DNA of 64,000 bases from Pseudomonas triclosanedens (GCF_026686735.1 NZ_CP113432.1:3337001-3401000), one strand, 5' to 3'. Positions 18,024 to 29,631 are shown, counted from the first letter of the stretch. A program made the numbers and translations. The notes: generated by a model not told the origin, from the sequence alone.

Positions 18024-20744
18024 ATGACGACGATGCACCCCACCGAGCACAAAGCCAGCGAGCCCGGCGCGGGAGGCTGGTATCGCAAGAGCGTGCAGCA
18101 GACCATGACGGAGCTGCAGACCAGCCCTGCGGGCCTCTCCCCCGACGAGGCTGGCGCACGCCTGGCGCGCGTCGGCCCCAACGCCCTCCCCGCCAGGGAT
18201 AGCGACCCGCTCTGGCTGCGCTTCATGCGGCACTTCAATGACGTGCTGATCTACATCCTGCTGGTGGCCGCAGTGGCCACCGCGCTGATGGGCCACTGGA
18301 CCGACACTGTGGTGATCCTGCTGGTGGCGGTGATCAACGCCGGTATCGGCTTCTTCCAGGAGAACAAGGCGGAGAAATCCCTGGCGGCGCTGCGCGGCAT
18401 GCTCAGCAGCAGCGCCCACGTGGTGCGCAGTGGACGGAAGATGGAGGTTGACGCCAGCGCGCTGGTGCCCGGCGACATCGTGGTGCTCAAACCCGGCGAC
18501 AAGATTCCCGCCGATGTGCGCCTGTTCGATGTGCATCACCTGCAGGTGGAGGAGTCGATGCTCACCGGCGAGTCGCTCACCGTGGGCAAGCACGCCGACG
18601 CGCTGGACAAGGACGCGCTGCTGGCCGACCGCATCAATCTTGGTTTCTCCGGTACCAACGTGAGCTCCGGCAATGCCCGTGGCGTGGTGATCGAAACCGG
18701 CGCGGCAACGGAGCTGGGCCGCATCAACCGGATGATTTCCAACGTCGGTGAAAGCGAAACCCCGCTGCTGCGGCAGATCGCCCAGTTGGGCAAGCGCATC
18801 TTCCAATTGATCGTCGGCATGATGCTGGCGCTGTTCGTCATCGGTTTTTTCTGGCACGACTATCCGTTCGGCGAGCTGCTGCTGTCGCTGATAAGCCTGG
18901 CCGTGGCGTCGGTGCCGGAGGGCCTGCCGGCGATTGTCTCGATCATCCTGTCGCTGGGCGTGCAGCGCATGGCGCGCAACAAGGCGATCATCCGCAAGCT
19001 GCCGACGGTGGAGACGCTCGGCGCGATGAGTGTGATCTGCTCGGACAAGACCGGCACGCTGACCATGAACGAAATGACGGTCAAGGGCGTGCTGCTGGCC
19101 GATGGCATTTATAGCGTCGAGGGCCAGAGCTACGAGCCCAGGGGCCGGATCACTTTCGGCGGCGTGAGCGAGCCGCTGGACTGGTCGCGCCACGGCACGC
19201 TGGAGGCATTCATCCACGCCGTGGACATCTGCAACGACAGTTCCCTGCAACGCAACGACGAGGGCCGCTGGAGCGTGGTCGGCGGCCCGACCGAGGGCGC
19301 GCTGAAGGTGCTGGCGCGCAAGGCGGACCTGGCGGAGGCCGAGGTCCGCAAGTTCGGCAAGATTCCCTTCGATTCCGCCTACAAGTACATGGCCCGCCGC
19401 TGCGACGTGGACGGCCAGAGCCTGATCTACCTGAAGGGCGCGCCCGATGTGCTGCTGCGCATGTGCCAGCAGCAACTGACCGCTGCCGGCGCAGAGCCGC
19501 TGGACCGCGAGTACTGGGAGCGCGAGATGAGCCATATCGCCAGCCAGGGCCTGCGTATGCTGGCGGCGGCATACAAGCCGGTGCCCGCGCAGAACGAGGC
19601 GATCGATCATGAGGACCTGCAGCAAGGCATGATCTTCCTCGGCGTAGCCGGCCTGATGGACCCGCCGCGCCCCGAGGCCATCGATGCCATCGCGATGTGC
19701 AAGCGCGCCGGCATCCAGGTGAAGATGATCACCGGCGACCATCCCGACACCGCCGTGGCCATCGCCGGCATGCTCGGCATGGGCGACGATCTGCGCGCGA
19801 TGACCGGCCAGGAACTGGAACAGGCCGACGACGAGCAGCTCAGGTCGCTCGCCATGCAGTATTCGGTATTCGCCCGGACCAGCCCGGAGCACAAGCTGCG
19901 GCTGGTCCGGGCGTTGCAAGCCAACCAGCAGGTGGTCGGCATGACCGGCGATGGAGTCAACGATGCGCCGGCGCTCAAGCAGGCCGACGTCGGTATCGCG
20001 ATGGGCATCAAGGGTACCGAGGTGACCAAGGAAGCCGCCGACATGGTGCTCACCGACGATAACTTCTCCACCATCGCCAACGCGGTGCGCGAGGGCCGCC
20101 GCGTATACGACAACCTGAAGAAGACTGTGCTCTTCGTGTTGCCGACCAATATGGCCCAGGGCCTGCTGATCGTGATGGCGATCCTCGCCGGCACGGTGAT
20201 CCCGCTGTCGCCGCTGCAGATTCTCTGGATGAACATGGCGACGTCCACCACGCTGTCGTTCGCGCTGGCATTCGAGCCGGGCGAGCCGGGCATGATGCGG
20301 CGCCCGCCACGCAATGCGCGGGAGTCGATTCTCAACGGTTTCGCGGTCTGGCGGGTGCTTTATGTCGGCGGCCTGCTGACTGCCGCGGCATTCCTCCTGG
20401 AAGCCTGGATGCTCAGCAACGGCCAGGACACCGAGCATATCCGCACGATGATCCTGCACACCCTGGTCACCGCGCAGTGGGCCTACATGTTCAACTGCCG
20501 CCTGCAAGACCAGTTCTCGCTGAACGCCGGACTGCTGCGCAACGCCGCGCTGCTGACCGTGACCTTCGCGCTGATCCTGTTGCAGTGCTTCGTGATCTAC
20601 GTGCCGTTCATGCAGTCGGCCTTCCACACTGTGGCGCTGCCGTTCAGCAGTTGGCTGATCTCGCTGGGTATCGGCGTACTGGTGTTCTTCGCCGTGGAGC
20701 TGGAGAAGCTGGTGATCCGCCGCTGGAAGGCTTCGCGCGGCTGA
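18024..20744 (+). CDS. P2-type cation-transporting ATPase
   Basis: The 906-residue protein starts at the ATG at 18024, which has GGGAG upstream; the ATG at 18006 is an alternative. It has an N-terminal cation ATPase domain, the TGES actuator motif (LTGESLTVG), the PEGLP motif of the fourth membrane helix, the phosphorylated Asp of DKTGTLT near residue 341, and GDGVNDAPAL near 642. The C-terminal part has further membrane helices. This is the P2 layout of calcium, sodium or manganese pumps of the inner membrane. The ion cannot be told from sequence alone. Confidence 0.9.
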   Translation: MTTMHPTEHKASEPGAGGWYRKSVQQTMTELQTSPAGLSPDEAGARLARVGPNALPARDSDPLWLRFMRHFNDVLIYILLVAAVATALMGHWTDTVVILLVAVINAGIGFFQENKAEKSLAALRGMLSSSAHVVRSGRKMEVDASALVPGDIVVLKPGDKIPADVRLFDVHHLQVEESMLTGESLTVGKHADALDKDALLADRINLGFSGTNVSSGNARGVVIETGAATELGRINRMISNVGESETPLLRQIAQLGKRIFQLIVGMMLALFVIGFFWHDYPFGELLLSLISLAVASVPEGLPAIVSIILSLGVQRMARNKAIIRKLPTVETLGAMSVICSDKTGTLTMNEMTVKGVLLADGIYSVEGQSYEPRGRITFGGVSEPLDWSRHGTLEAFIHAVDICNDSSLQRNDEGRWSVVGGPTEGALKVLARKADLAEAEVRKFGKIPFDSAYKYMARRCDVDGQSLIYLKGAPDVLLRMCQQQLTAAGAEPLDREYWEREMSHIASQGLRMLAAAYKPVPAQNEAIDHEDLQQGMIFLGVAGLMDPPRPEAIDAIAMCKRAGIQVKMITGDHPDTAVAIAGMLGMGDDLRAMTGQELEQADDEQLRSLAMQYSVFARTSPEHKLRLVRALQANQQVVGMTGDGVNDAPALKQADVGIAMGIKGTEVTKEAADMVLTDDNFSTIANAVREGRRVYDNLKKTVLFVLPTNMAQGLLIVMAILAGTVIPLSPLQILWMNMATSTTLSFALAFEPGEPGMMRRPPRNARESILNGFAVWRVLYVGGLLTAAAFLLEAWMLSNGQDTEHIRTMILHTLVTAQWAYMFNCRLQDQFSLNAGLLRNAALLTVTFALILLQCFVIYVPFMQSAFHTVALPFSSWLISLGIGVLVFFAVELEKLVIRRWKASRG

Positions 20745-20766
20745 GGGCAGCGCTGCAATGTTCGAC

Positions 20767-20796
20767 AGGCCCCTCCCGGAACCGAGGGGCCTTTTT
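20767..20796 (+). terminator. Rho-independent terminator of the ATPase gene
   Basis: AGGCCCCT (20767-20774) pairs with AGGGGCCT (20785-20792), followed by TTTTTC. Confidence 0.8.
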
Positions 20797-20816
20797 CATG
20801 GAGGGCAGCGGCCTGG

Positions 20817-21197
20817 TTACTGGTGCAGCCGCAGCACCGCTTCCAGCTCCTCGCGCAACCAGGGTTCGTCGATTTCGGGCAGGCGCCGGGCGATCTGCCG
20901 GGCCACCCAGCGCTGGCCGCGGCCGATGAAGTCGAAGCGCAGTTCCAGGTCGTCGATGAGCATGGCGCTGGCATGGAAATCGCCGATGCCGCTGTCCGGC
21001 GTCGCGCCCAGGCGTTCCAGGCAGGTGCGCAGGCGTCGGCAGCTCTCCGTTTCGCCCTGGTGCAGGTGTTCCAGACGTCGGCGCACCAGAGGCTCGTCGG
21101 TCTGGCGCAGGCTGTCGAGCATGACCCGGGCGCCCGCGCGCTCGGCGCGCATCAGGGTTTGCAGCCAGTCGATGAGATCGTTGGGCGGGCTGGACAT
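20817..21197 (-). CDS. Small helical protein, DUF6306-like
   Basis: This 126-residue protein starts at 21197 after AGGAGCC; an upstream ATG at 21272 in the same frame has no such site. It is all helical, with DLIDWLQTLMRAERAGARVM near the start and a C-terminal EPWLREELEAVLRLH. The ERA segment and helix pattern recall small ferritin-like four-helix proteins, and a DUF6306-type assignment is possible but uncertain. It is convergent with the ATPase gene. Confidence 0.55.
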   Translation of the reverse strand: MSSPPNDLIDWLQTLMRAERAGARVMLDSLRQTDEPLVRRRLEHLHQGETESCRRLRTCLERLGATPDSGIGDFHASAMLIDDLELRFDFIGRGQRWVARQIARRLPEIDEPWLREELEAVLRLHQ

Positions 21198-21563
21198 CGC
21201 AGGCTCCTCGGCAAAGGCGAAGGCCCATGCTAGCCCCGCGCCTGATATGCCTCTAAATGAATTGAATTGCACTTAGGCAGCATTTTTTTTAATACATCCG
21301 GCGGCCGCCAGGCTCGGTTGTTTTCCGTACGCCGCTCGGCGTCATTGACCCGGGACATGGAATGCCATCGCCGGCGCATGGCGTGCACCGCTTTTGAGTT
21401 CAAAAAATATGCACTTAGGCTGCATTATTATTCGTTTGTTGCATTCAATGCGGCTCTTCAGACTGTCCTGACTCCCTGCGGCGAATTGCCTCCCTTGCGT
21501 TCGCCCCTTGCACGCCGTTCGGCGCGGGGAGTCGTCAGTCAACCGCAGTGCGACGGAACCAAG
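21198..21563 (+). promoter_or_regulatory. Upstream region of ccoN with a 17-bp direct repeat
   Basis: The 366 bases before ccoN contain TGCACTTAGGCAGCATT at 21268-21284 and TGCACTTAGGCTGCATT at 21410-21426, identical at 16 of 17 positions and both followed by an AT-rich run. TTTTGAGTTCAAAA at 21392-21405 is a near palindrome but too short for an Anr box. Paired copies upstream of a respiratory gene suggest a regulator site or a duplicated promoter; the regulator is unknown. Confidence 0.45.
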
Positions 21564-22997
<1,434 letters not shown>

Positions 22998-23008
22998 GGA
23001 GCACGACG

Positions 23009-23215
23009 ATGTTGCTGACGCTCATCGGACTGGCCGGCTGCGCCGTCGCCTGCTGGTGTGCCTGCCGCGGCGACGTGGACGAGCAGACCGCACTGCTGCC
23101 CTTCGCCGACGACCCGGAAGCCGAGCGCCACATGAGCGCGGCCACTGGCCGGCACTGCGAGCGCGTCGTTGAGCCGCTGCCGGAACCGCCGCCGCCCTAT
23201 CGGCTACGCGCCTGA
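23009..23215 (+). CDS. CcoQ-like small membrane protein
   Basis: This 68-residue protein follows ccoN by 11 bases, with GAGGAG as ribosome site. It has one N-terminal membrane helix (LLTLIGLAGCAVACWCACRG) and a polar, proline-rich tail. Size, layout and position fit CcoQ, the small stabilising subunit of cbb3 oxidases, but the sequence is too short to be certain. Confidence 0.6.
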   Translation: MLLTLIGLAGCAVACWCACRGDVDEQTALLPFADDPEAERHMSAATGRHCERVVEPLPEPPPPYRLRA

Positions 23216-23266
23216 TTTCCCCCCCCACGGATGGGGCCTCCCCGCGTGCCGCTCGCGGCACCTTGC

Positions 23267-23295
23267 CGGGCTCTTGCCGCAAGAGCCCGTTTTTT
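23267..23295 (+). terminator. Rho-independent terminator after ccoNQ
   Basis: CGGGCTCTT and AAGAGCCCG form a perfect 9-bp stem with a 5-base loop, followed by a run of T. Confidence 0.85.
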
Positions 23296-23319
23296 CCGCT
23301 TTCTAGTACGGACTTTCCA

Positions 23320-24459
23320 ATGCCCGCCCTGCCCGGCTGGCGGCAGCGCGCCGCCTCCTACCTGCCCGATATGCCGCATACCCGGCCGCGCGAGTGGTTG
23401 CGCGCCTCCTGCGGCACGAGCCTCGGTTTCCTGCTCAGTGCGATCGCCTGCGAACTGCTGTTCGGCCCGGCGATACCGCCGCATTTCGCCGGCCCCTGGG
23501 CGGCTTCGGCGATCCTGGTATTCGCCGTGTCGTCCGGGGCGCTTGCCCAGCCGTGGTCGGTGCTTGGCAGCTACCTCTGCGCATCGCTGGTGGCCACGCT
23601 GGTCTGCTGGTGGCTGCCGGGCGGAATCCTCGCCGCAGCCCTGGCGCTGGGCCTGTCCCTGCTGCTGATGTACCCGCTGCGCTGCCTGCACCCGCCGGGC
23701 GGCGCGCTGGCCTTCAGCCTGGCCTTCGCCGCGCCGCTGCCGGGCGAGCCGGTGTGGATGGCGCCCCTGGTGGCGATCAGCGGCGGGTTGGGCCTGGTCC
23801 TGCTGGCACTGCTATTCAACAATCTCACGCGCATGCCCTACCCCCGCCGCCGCAGCCTCGCCACGGACCATCACCAGACCCGGGACCCGCTGCCGGGCGA
23901 GCGCGTCGGTATCCAGTCCACCGACCTGGACCAGGCGCTGGACGAACTGGGCGCCTTCGTCGATATCACCCGCGACGATCTCGAACGCATCGTCCGCAGC
24001 ACCGAACGCCATGCCCTGCGCCGCAGCATGGGCGATACCCGCGCGCGCCAGGTGATGTCCCGCGACCTGGTCTGCGCCACGCCGGACACCCCGGTGCGCC
24101 ATGCCCTGCGCCTGCTGGTACGGCACCACCTGAAGGCGCTGCCGATCCTCGATGAGGACCGGCGGCTGGTGGGCATCGTCAGCCTGATCGACCTGCTCGC
24201 CCCCAGGCGCAAGGGCGGCTGGCTGAAACGCCTGCTCGGCGGGCTGGGCCTGCACCGCGAGCGCATGCTGGCCGAGGTGATGAGCAGCCCGGTGCTCCAC
24301 GTGGATGCCGACAGCCATGCGGTGGAGCTGATCCCCCTGCTGTCCGACCACGGCCTGCACTGCCTGCCGGTGCTCGAGCGCGGCGAACTGGTGGGGGTGA
24401 TCACCCAGACCGATCTGATCGCCGCGCTGCGGCGCGACCTGCTCAGCCACCTGGGCTAG
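23320..24459 (+). CDS. HPP family membrane protein with CBS domain pair
   Basis: The 379-residue protein starts at ATG 23320; the frame to 23263 would cross the terminator. Residues 20-170 hold four or five membrane helices of the HPP family, with the name-giving CLHPPGGALA motif. Residues from about 240 to the end hold two CBS domains (RQVMSRDLVCATPDTPVRHA and AEVMSSPVLHVDADSHAVEL). CBS pairs sense adenine nucleotides. HPP proteins are linked in some organisms to nitrite or other anion transport. The substrate here is unknown. Confidence 0.85.
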   Translation: MPALPGWRQRAASYLPDMPHTRPREWLRASCGTSLGFLLSAIACELLFGPAIPPHFAGPWAASAILVFAVSSGALAQPWSVLGSYLCASLVATLVCWWLPGGILAAALALGLSLLLMYPLRCLHPPGGALAFSLAFAAPLPGEPVWMAPLVAISGGLGLVLLALLFNNLTRMPYPRRRSLATDHHQTRDPLPGERVGIQSTDLDQALDELGAFVDITRDDLERIVRSTERHALRRSMGDTRARQVMSRDLVCATPDTPVRHALRLLVRHHLKALPILDEDRRLVGIVSLIDLLAPRRKGGWLKRLLGGLGLHRERMLAEVMSSPVLHVDADSHAVELIPLLSDHGLHCLPVLERGELVGVITQTDLIAALRRDLLSHLG

Positions 24460-24507
24460 GCACGCTTTCCGTTACACTGGCCGCCTGATTCGCGCAGAAA
24501 CCGCCCA

Positions 24508-25368
24508 ATGGACATCGACCTGACCCGCACCTTCCTGGAAATCGTCCGCCACGGCAGCTTCGTCGCTGCCGCCGAGCGCATGCACATCACCCAGACCGCC
24601 GTTACCGCGCGGGTGCAGAAGCTGGAGGCGCACCTCAACAGCACCCTGTTCGTGCGCAACCGCGCCGGGGCTCGCCTGACACCGGACGGGGAAGCCTTCG
24701 TCACCTACGCCAACCAGATTCTGCAGACCTGGGAAGCCGCCGAGCGCGACCTGCCATTGCCGGCAGGCATTCATAACGTGCTGCATGTCGGCGGCGAGGT
24801 GAGCCTGTGCAACCCGCTGATGCTGCGCTGGGTCAGCCGCATCCGCCAGGTGATCGGCGACCACGCGGTGCATGCGGAGATCGGCGATGGACAGAGCCTG
24901 TTGCGGCAACTGGAGCTGGGCGTGCTGGACGCCGCGCTGGTGTACCGCCCGACCTATTGGCCGGGCATGCAGGTGGAGCAGTTGCTGGAGGAGAAACTGA
25001 TCCTGGTGCGCGCGCAAAACCCCGAGCCCTATGTTTACGTCGACTGGGGCGAAGGCTTCCGCCAGCAGCACGACAGCGCCCTGCCGGAGCGGGCCAAGGC
25101 GCCCGTGACCTTCAACCTGGGGCCGCTCGCGCTGCAATACATCCTGGAAAACGGCGGTTCGGGGTACTTCCGCACACGCGTGGTGCAGAGCTATCTCGAC
25201 CGCAAGGTGCTGCGCCGCGTGCCCAAGGCCCCGGAGTTCAGCTACCCGACCTACCTGGTGTACTCCCGCGACCGCGACTCCCAGGCGCTGCAGCAGGCTT
25301 TCACCCTGCTGCGCGAGGTGGTGGCGCAGGACCCGGACTGGTCTCAGCGCTGGGACCCGATGATCTGA
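24508..25368 (+). CDS. LysR-family transcriptional regulator
   Basis: This 286-residue protein has the LysR winged helix at residues 1-60 (TRTFLEIVRHGSFVAAAERM, with ITQTAVTARVQKLE as the recognition helix) and a substrate-binding domain after it. It lies 48 bases behind the HPP gene on the same strand and has no divergent neighbour, so its target cannot be guessed from position. A GC hairpin without a T run follows its stop. Confidence 0.92.
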   Translation: MDIDLTRTFLEIVRHGSFVAAAERMHITQTAVTARVQKLEAHLNSTLFVRNRAGARLTPDGEAFVTYANQILQTWEAAERDLPLPAGIHNVLHVGGEVSLCNPLMLRWVSRIRQVIGDHAVHAEIGDGQSLLRQLELGVLDAALVYRPTYWPGMQVEQLLEEKLILVRAQNPEPYVYVDWGEGFRQQHDSALPERAKAPVTFNLGPLALQYILENGGSGYFRTRVVQSYLDRKVLRRVPKAPEFSYPTYLVYSRDRDSQALQQAFTLLREVVAQDPDWSQRWDPMI

Positions 25369-25408
25369 AGCGGCAGGACGGCGGCGCCTTGCACCGCCGC
25401 CCTGGCCA

Positions 25409-25879
25409 TCAGTGCTCGGTGTCCAGCGCCATTCGGTACTCGATCACTCCGGGCCGCTCGGCGATCCAGTCATACAGTCGCTGCGCCGTGTGGTTGGTTT
25501 CCTGGGTGTGCCAGTACAGCCGCTCGCACTGCCGCTCGCTGGCCTGGCGCTGCACGTATTCGATGAGCTTCTTGCCGATCTTCTGCCCGCGCACGCTTGG
25601 TGAAACGTAGAGGTCTTCCAGGTAGCAGAAGTCGTTGCGCCCCCAGGTCGAGCGGTGGAAGACGAAATTGACGAACCCGAAGAGCCGCTGGCCGTCGGTG
25701 GCCACGGCGCAATGCACCGGCTCGGCGGCATCGAAGAAGCGCGCCCAGGTGGCGCGGGTCGTTTCCTCGCTCAGGTTCACGGCGTAGAACTCCTGGTACT
25801 TGTCCCAGTACTCGGACCACTTCTCGAAATCCTCCTGCGCCACCGGGCGAATGGATATGAGCTGTTGTATGGCAGTCAT
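25409..25879 (-). CDS. GNAT-family N-acetyltransferase
   Basis: The 156-residue protein has the GNAT fold pattern: GFVNFVFH, then YLEDLYVSPSVRGQKIGKKL with the R/Q-x-x-G-x-G/A acetyl-CoA loop, and a C-terminal QETNHTAQRLYDWI. It transfers acetyl groups from acetyl-CoA to a small amine or a protein. The gene is divergent from the MocR regulator, which often controls such a neighbour. Confidence 0.9.
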   Translation of the reverse strand: MTAIQQLISIRPVAQEDFEKWSEYWDKYQEFYAVNLSEETTRATWARFFDAAEPVHCAVATDGQRLFGFVNFVFHRSTWGRNDFCYLEDLYVSPSVRGQKIGKKLIEYVQRQASERQCERLYWHTQETNHTAQRLYDWIAERPGVIEYRMALDTEH

Positions 25880-26087
25880 GTCACGTCTCCTTCTCTACTG
25901 CGGGAACTGTCCCTTCATGTATTCGCGGCGGGCGGCCGGCTGCCGCTCGCCTCGACCGGGCCAGAGCCCTTCGGCTTGACCGGGGCTGATTTATATCGCC
26001 CTAATGGAATGGATAGCCCCGCCATTATGCGAATGACGAGCAGACCAATTGTTCAGGAACTCCCTACTCGAATCGGTCAAGGCACGG

Positions 26088-27533
26088 ATGATTCACCCGG
26101 AGCTGCTGGCGTTACCGCTGCACGCAAGGATCCAGCGCGCCCTTCGCCAACTGATACTCGACGGCGCCCTCACGGCGGGAACGCCACTACCCGCCTCGCG
26201 CCAACTGGCCGGCTCCCTCGGCGTTTCCCGCGACACCATCGAATCGGCCTACAGCCATCTGCACGCCGAAGGCTTCATTGAGCGGCGGGTCGGCAGCGGC
26301 AGCTTCGTCGCCGAGGCCACCCGTCTTTCCCCCGGACGGCGCACGCCCAGGCAGCCGCGCCATGCCACCACGGGCCCCGCGCGGCTCAGCCAGCGAGGCC
26401 AGGCGATACTCCACCACGGTGGCGTGCGCGAGCAGCTCACGCCGCGCCCATTCGCGCCCGGCGTGCCGGAAACGCGCACCTTCCCGCTGCCGACCTGGGA
26501 GCGCCTGCAACGCCAGGTGCTGAAGGAGTTCGGCGCCAGGGCCCTGATGCACGGCGACCCGCAGGGCGCCCTGCCGCTGCGGCGCGCCATCGCCGACTAC
26601 GTGAACCTTGAGCGTGGCGCGCGCACTACGGCGGAACAGGTGCTTGTGCTGACCAGTTCGCAGCAGGCCCTGGGCCTATGCGCCAGCGTCCTGCTGGACC
26701 CGGGCGAGCGGATATTCATCGAGGATCCGGTCTACTACGGTGCGCGCAAGGCATTCGTCGCGGCGGGGCTCGACTGCCAGGCCATTGCCGTCGACGAGCA
26801 CGGCATCGAGGTCGACCGGCTGCTAGCCCAGCCTCACTCCGCCAGGGCCGTGTACCTGACCCCATCGCACCAGTTCCCCACCGGCACGACACTCTCGCTG
26901 GAGCGGCGGCTGGCGCTGATCGAATGGGCCGAGCGGGAGCAGGCGTGGATCATCGAGGACGACTACGACAGCGAATTCCACTACGCCGGCAAGCCGACCG
27001 CCTGCGTCCAGGGCCTGGACGCTCACGAGCGAACGCTCTACATCGGCACTTTCACCAAGTCGCTGTTTCCGGGGCTGCGCGTCGGCTACCTGGTGTTGCC
27101 GCCCGCGCTGGTGGAGCCCATGACCATCGCCCGCTCCCTGCAGGATGGCCACACCGCCTCCATCGCGCAGTTGACCCTGGCGCGCTTCATCAGCGGCGGG
27201 CATTTCGGCGCGTACGTGCGCAGCATGCGCAACCTCTACGCCGAACGCCTGGCCCTGTTGGCCGAGTTGCTGGAACGGCGACTCGGCGGGCTTGTGCAAC
27301 CCCGCGTGCCGGCGGGCGGCTTGCAGATGCCCTGCCTGCTCTCCGCCGCGCTGGAGGAAAGCACGGCCATCGCCGCCGCGCGCGGCGCGGGTATCGAACT
27401 GCTGGGCCTGAGCGGCCTGTACGTTACCCGGCCGCCGCAACCGGGCTTCCTGATGGGCTTCGCGGCGTACACGACCGATGAACTCGAACGAGCGGTGGAT
27501 GGCCTGGCGCGAAGCCTGGAAAAGCTGACCTGA
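26088..27533 (+). CDS. MocR/PdxR-type GntR regulator with aminotransferase domain
   Basis: The protein has 481 residues from ATG 26088; a TTG at 26049 is an alternative start. Residues 5-85 form a GntR winged helix (LARRQ-type SRQLAGSLGVSRDTIESAYS), joined by a linker to a fold-type I aminotransferase domain. Lys324 in TFTKSLFPGLRVGY is the expected PLP lysine, and DDYDSEFHY is the typical cofactor-pocket motif. Such regulators sense PLP and amino compounds and usually act on a divergent gene, here the GNAT. Confidence 0.92.
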   Translation: MIHPELLALPLHARIQRALRQLILDGALTAGTPLPASRQLAGSLGVSRDTIESAYSHLHAEGFIERRVGSGSFVAEATRLSPGRRTPRQPRHATTGPARLSQRGQAILHHGGVREQLTPRPFAPGVPETRTFPLPTWERLQRQVLKEFGARALMHGDPQGALPLRRAIADYVNLERGARTTAEQVLVLTSSQQALGLCASVLLDPGERIFIEDPVYYGARKAFVAAGLDCQAIAVDEHGIEVDRLLAQPHSARAVYLTPSHQFPTGTTLSLERRLALIEWAEREQAWIIEDDYDSEFHYAGKPTACVQGLDAHERTLYIGTFTKSLFPGLRVGYLVLPPALVEPMTIARSLQDGHTASIAQLTLARFISGGHFGAYVRSMRNLYAERLALLAELLERRLGGLVQPRVPAGGLQMPCLLSAALEESTAIAAARGAGIELLGLSGLYVTRPPQPGFLMGFAAYTTDELERAVDGLARSLEKLT

Positions 27534-27543
27534 ACCACAAAGC

Positions 27544-27571
27544 ACAAGGCCCGCCGAGTGGCGGGCCTTGT
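27544..27571. terminator. Convergent hairpin between mocR-type gene and mqo
   Basis: ACAAGGCCCGCC and GGCGGGCCTTGT form a perfect 12-bp stem with a GAGT loop between two convergent genes. The T tracts are weak, but place and strength fit a shared terminator. Confidence 0.7.
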
Positions 27572-27595
27572 GTATCACGGCGATGGAGCGCTGCT

Positions 27596-29230
27596 TCAGA
27601 GCGCCATATCGTTGGCAGCCTTGGCGGCCGGCGCGGCGTCTACCGGTTGCGCGGGCATGGACTGGTCGATGGCCGGCGGCGGGGCCAGTTGCAGGACTTC
27701 GCTGGTGTAGGCCCACTCCTGCGCGGTTTTCTCCGGGCTATCGTTGAGCCTGGTACCGTAGCTGGGGACGATCTGCCGGATCTTCGCCTGCCATTGCGGG
27801 GTGGCGACCTTGTCCTTGAACACCTTCTCCAGCACGCTGAGCATGATCGGCGCGGCAGTGGAAGCGCCCGGCGACGCACCCAGCAGGCCGGCGATGCTGC
27901 CGTCGGCGGAAGCCACGATCTCGGTGCCGAGTTTCAGCACGCCGCCCTTCTCCTCGTCGCGCTTGATGATCTGCACGCGCTGGCCGGCCTGCCAGAGGCG
28001 CCAGTCTTCGGCCTTGGCCTCCGGGAAATACTCGCGCAGCGCAGCGAGGCGGTCTTCGTCGGAGAGCATCAGTTGGCCGGCGAGGTACTCCACCAGCGGG
28101 TACTCGTCGATGCCCACGCGGGTCATCGGCCAGAAATTGTGGACGTTGGTGCTGCCCAGCAGGTCCAGGTAGGAGCCTTCCTTGAGGAACTTGGTGGAGA
28201 AGGTGGCGAACGGCCCGAACAGGATCACGCGCTTGCCGTCGAGCACACGGGTATCCAGGTGCGGCACGGACATCGGCGGCGCGCCGACCGACGCCTTGCC
28301 GTAGGCCTTGGCCAGGTGCTGCTGGGCGATGCCCGGGTTCTCGGTGACCAGGAACGAACCACCGACCGGGAAGCCGGCGTAGTCCTTGGCTTCATCGATG
28401 CCGGATTTCTGCAGAAGGCGCAGCGCGCCGCCACCGGCACCGATAAAGACGAACTTGGCGTCGGTCTCGGTGCCGCTGCCATCCTTCAGGTTCTTGTACT
28501 CGACGCGCCAGCTACCGTCGTCGTTGCGGGTGATGTTCTCGACTTCGCTGGAGAGCTTCATCGAGAAGTTCGGCTTGCTTTGCAGGTAGCCGGCGAACTG
28601 GCGGGTGATCTCGCCGAAGTTCACGTCGGTGCCCAGCGGCGACCAGGTGGCGGCGATCCTCTGCGCGGGGTCGCGGCCTTCCATCATCAGCGGCACCCAC
28701 TTGGCGATCTGCACCGGGTCCTCGGAGTACTGCATGCCGCGGAACAGCGGGCTGGCCTGCAGCGCCTCGTAGCGCTTCCTGAGGAAGGCGATGTTCTCGT
28801 CGCCCCAGACGAAGCTCATGTGCGGAGTGGAGTTGATGAAGGAGCGAGGATCCTTCAGCACGCCGCTCTTCACCTGCCAGGCCCAGAACTGGCGGGAGAT
28901 CTGGAACGATTCGTTGATCTCGATGGCCTTGGCGATGCTGACCTTGCCGTCCTTGTCCTGCGGCGTGTAGTTCAGTTCGGCCAGGGCGGAGTGGCCGGTG
29001 CCGGCGTTGTTCCAGCCGTTGGAGCTTTCCAGGGCGACGCCATCCAGGCGCTCGACCATCTCCATGCTCCAGCCCGGCTCCAGCTCGTTCAGCCAGACGC
29101 CCAGGGTGGTGCTCATGATGCCGCCGCCGATCAGCAGCACATCGACCTTCTTGGTTTGCTCGGCATAGGCGGGCGCGCAAGTCACAGCAATAGCGAGGCC
29201 CAGCAGAGGCCCGCCGAATTTCTTGATCAT
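27596..29230 (-). CDS. mqo: Malate:quinone oxidoreductase
   Basis: The 544-residue protein oxidises malate to oxaloacetate and passes electrons to quinone. It has an N-terminal signal-like segment ([15 protein letters not shown]) before the FAD-binding [17 protein letters not shown], and conserved Mqo stretches such as [15 protein letters not shown] and [11 protein letters not shown]. It ends with a proline- and alanine-rich tail of about 25 residues. A signal-like start is known in Pseudomonas Mqo proteins. The gene stands alone. Confidence 0.95.
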   Translation of the reverse strand: MIKKFGGPLLGLAIAVTCAPAYAEQTKKVDVLLIGGGIMSTTLGVWLNELEPGWSMEMVERLDGVALESSNGWNNAGTGHSALAELNYTPQDKDGKVSIAKAIEINESFQISRQFWAWQVKSGVLKDPRSFINSTPHMSFVWGDENIAFLRKRYEALQASPLFRGMQYSEDPVQIAKWVPLMMEGRDPAQRIAATWSPLGTDVNFGEITRQFAGYLQSKPNFSMKLSSEVENITRNDDGSWRVEYKNLKDGSGTETDAKFVFIGAGGGALRLLQKSGIDEAKDYAGFPVGGSFLVTENPGIAQQHLAKAYGKASVGAPPMSVPHLDTRVLDGKRVILFGPFATFSTKFLKEGSYLDLLGSTNVHNFWPMTRVGIDEYPLVEYLAGQLMLSDEDRLAALREYFPEAKAEDWRLWQAGQRVQIIKRDEEKGGVLKLGTEIVASADGSIAGLLGASPGASTAAPIMLSVLEKVFKDKVATPQWQAKIRQIVPSYGTRLNDSPEKTAQEWAYTSEVLQLAPPPAIDQSMPAQPVDAAPAAKAANDMAL

Positions 29231-29631
29231 TAGAGGAATCTCGTCGTTAGGGCTTGGCCTGCCCCACCGGCGTCATTCAGCGTGAAGGCCCGCGGCCTCC
29301 AGGGAAGCGCGGGCGACAGTACGACGGGATGGAAACAGGGGTCACTTCCCTCCTCCGCCGGCTCTGTGGCCAGTTGATGGAGTGAGAGACACGTCCTGCG
29401 CAGAGACACACGCAAAGCCGGAGGCCCTGGTTTGTTCTTCTAATAACCTGTGACTAGGTTGCATGACCTGCTGAAACGTTTCGCCATTCTATAGAAGCGG
29501 CACGGTATCACCAACCATTCTGCTCAACTATCAGCCCCGTGACACCGCATAAGGTTATGCAAAATGATTCCTTCAATTGCGCCAGTTATTCCTCCTATAG
29601 TTCTCCAACTCGTCATAACAAGTTATGAGCT
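29231..29631. other. Divergent intergenic region, mqo and gntR operon
   Basis: These 401 bases contain no convincing gene. They must hold the mqo promoter on the minus strand and the promoter of the GntR-led operon on the plus strand; the part from 29440 to 29600 is AT-rich. I did not find a clear GntR operator by eye. Confidence 0.4.

Noticed and set aside
21392..21405. Anr/Fnr box upstream of ccoN
   Set aside because: TTTTGAGTTCAAAA is a near palindrome, but its half sites are too close for the TTGAT-N4-ATCAA motif.
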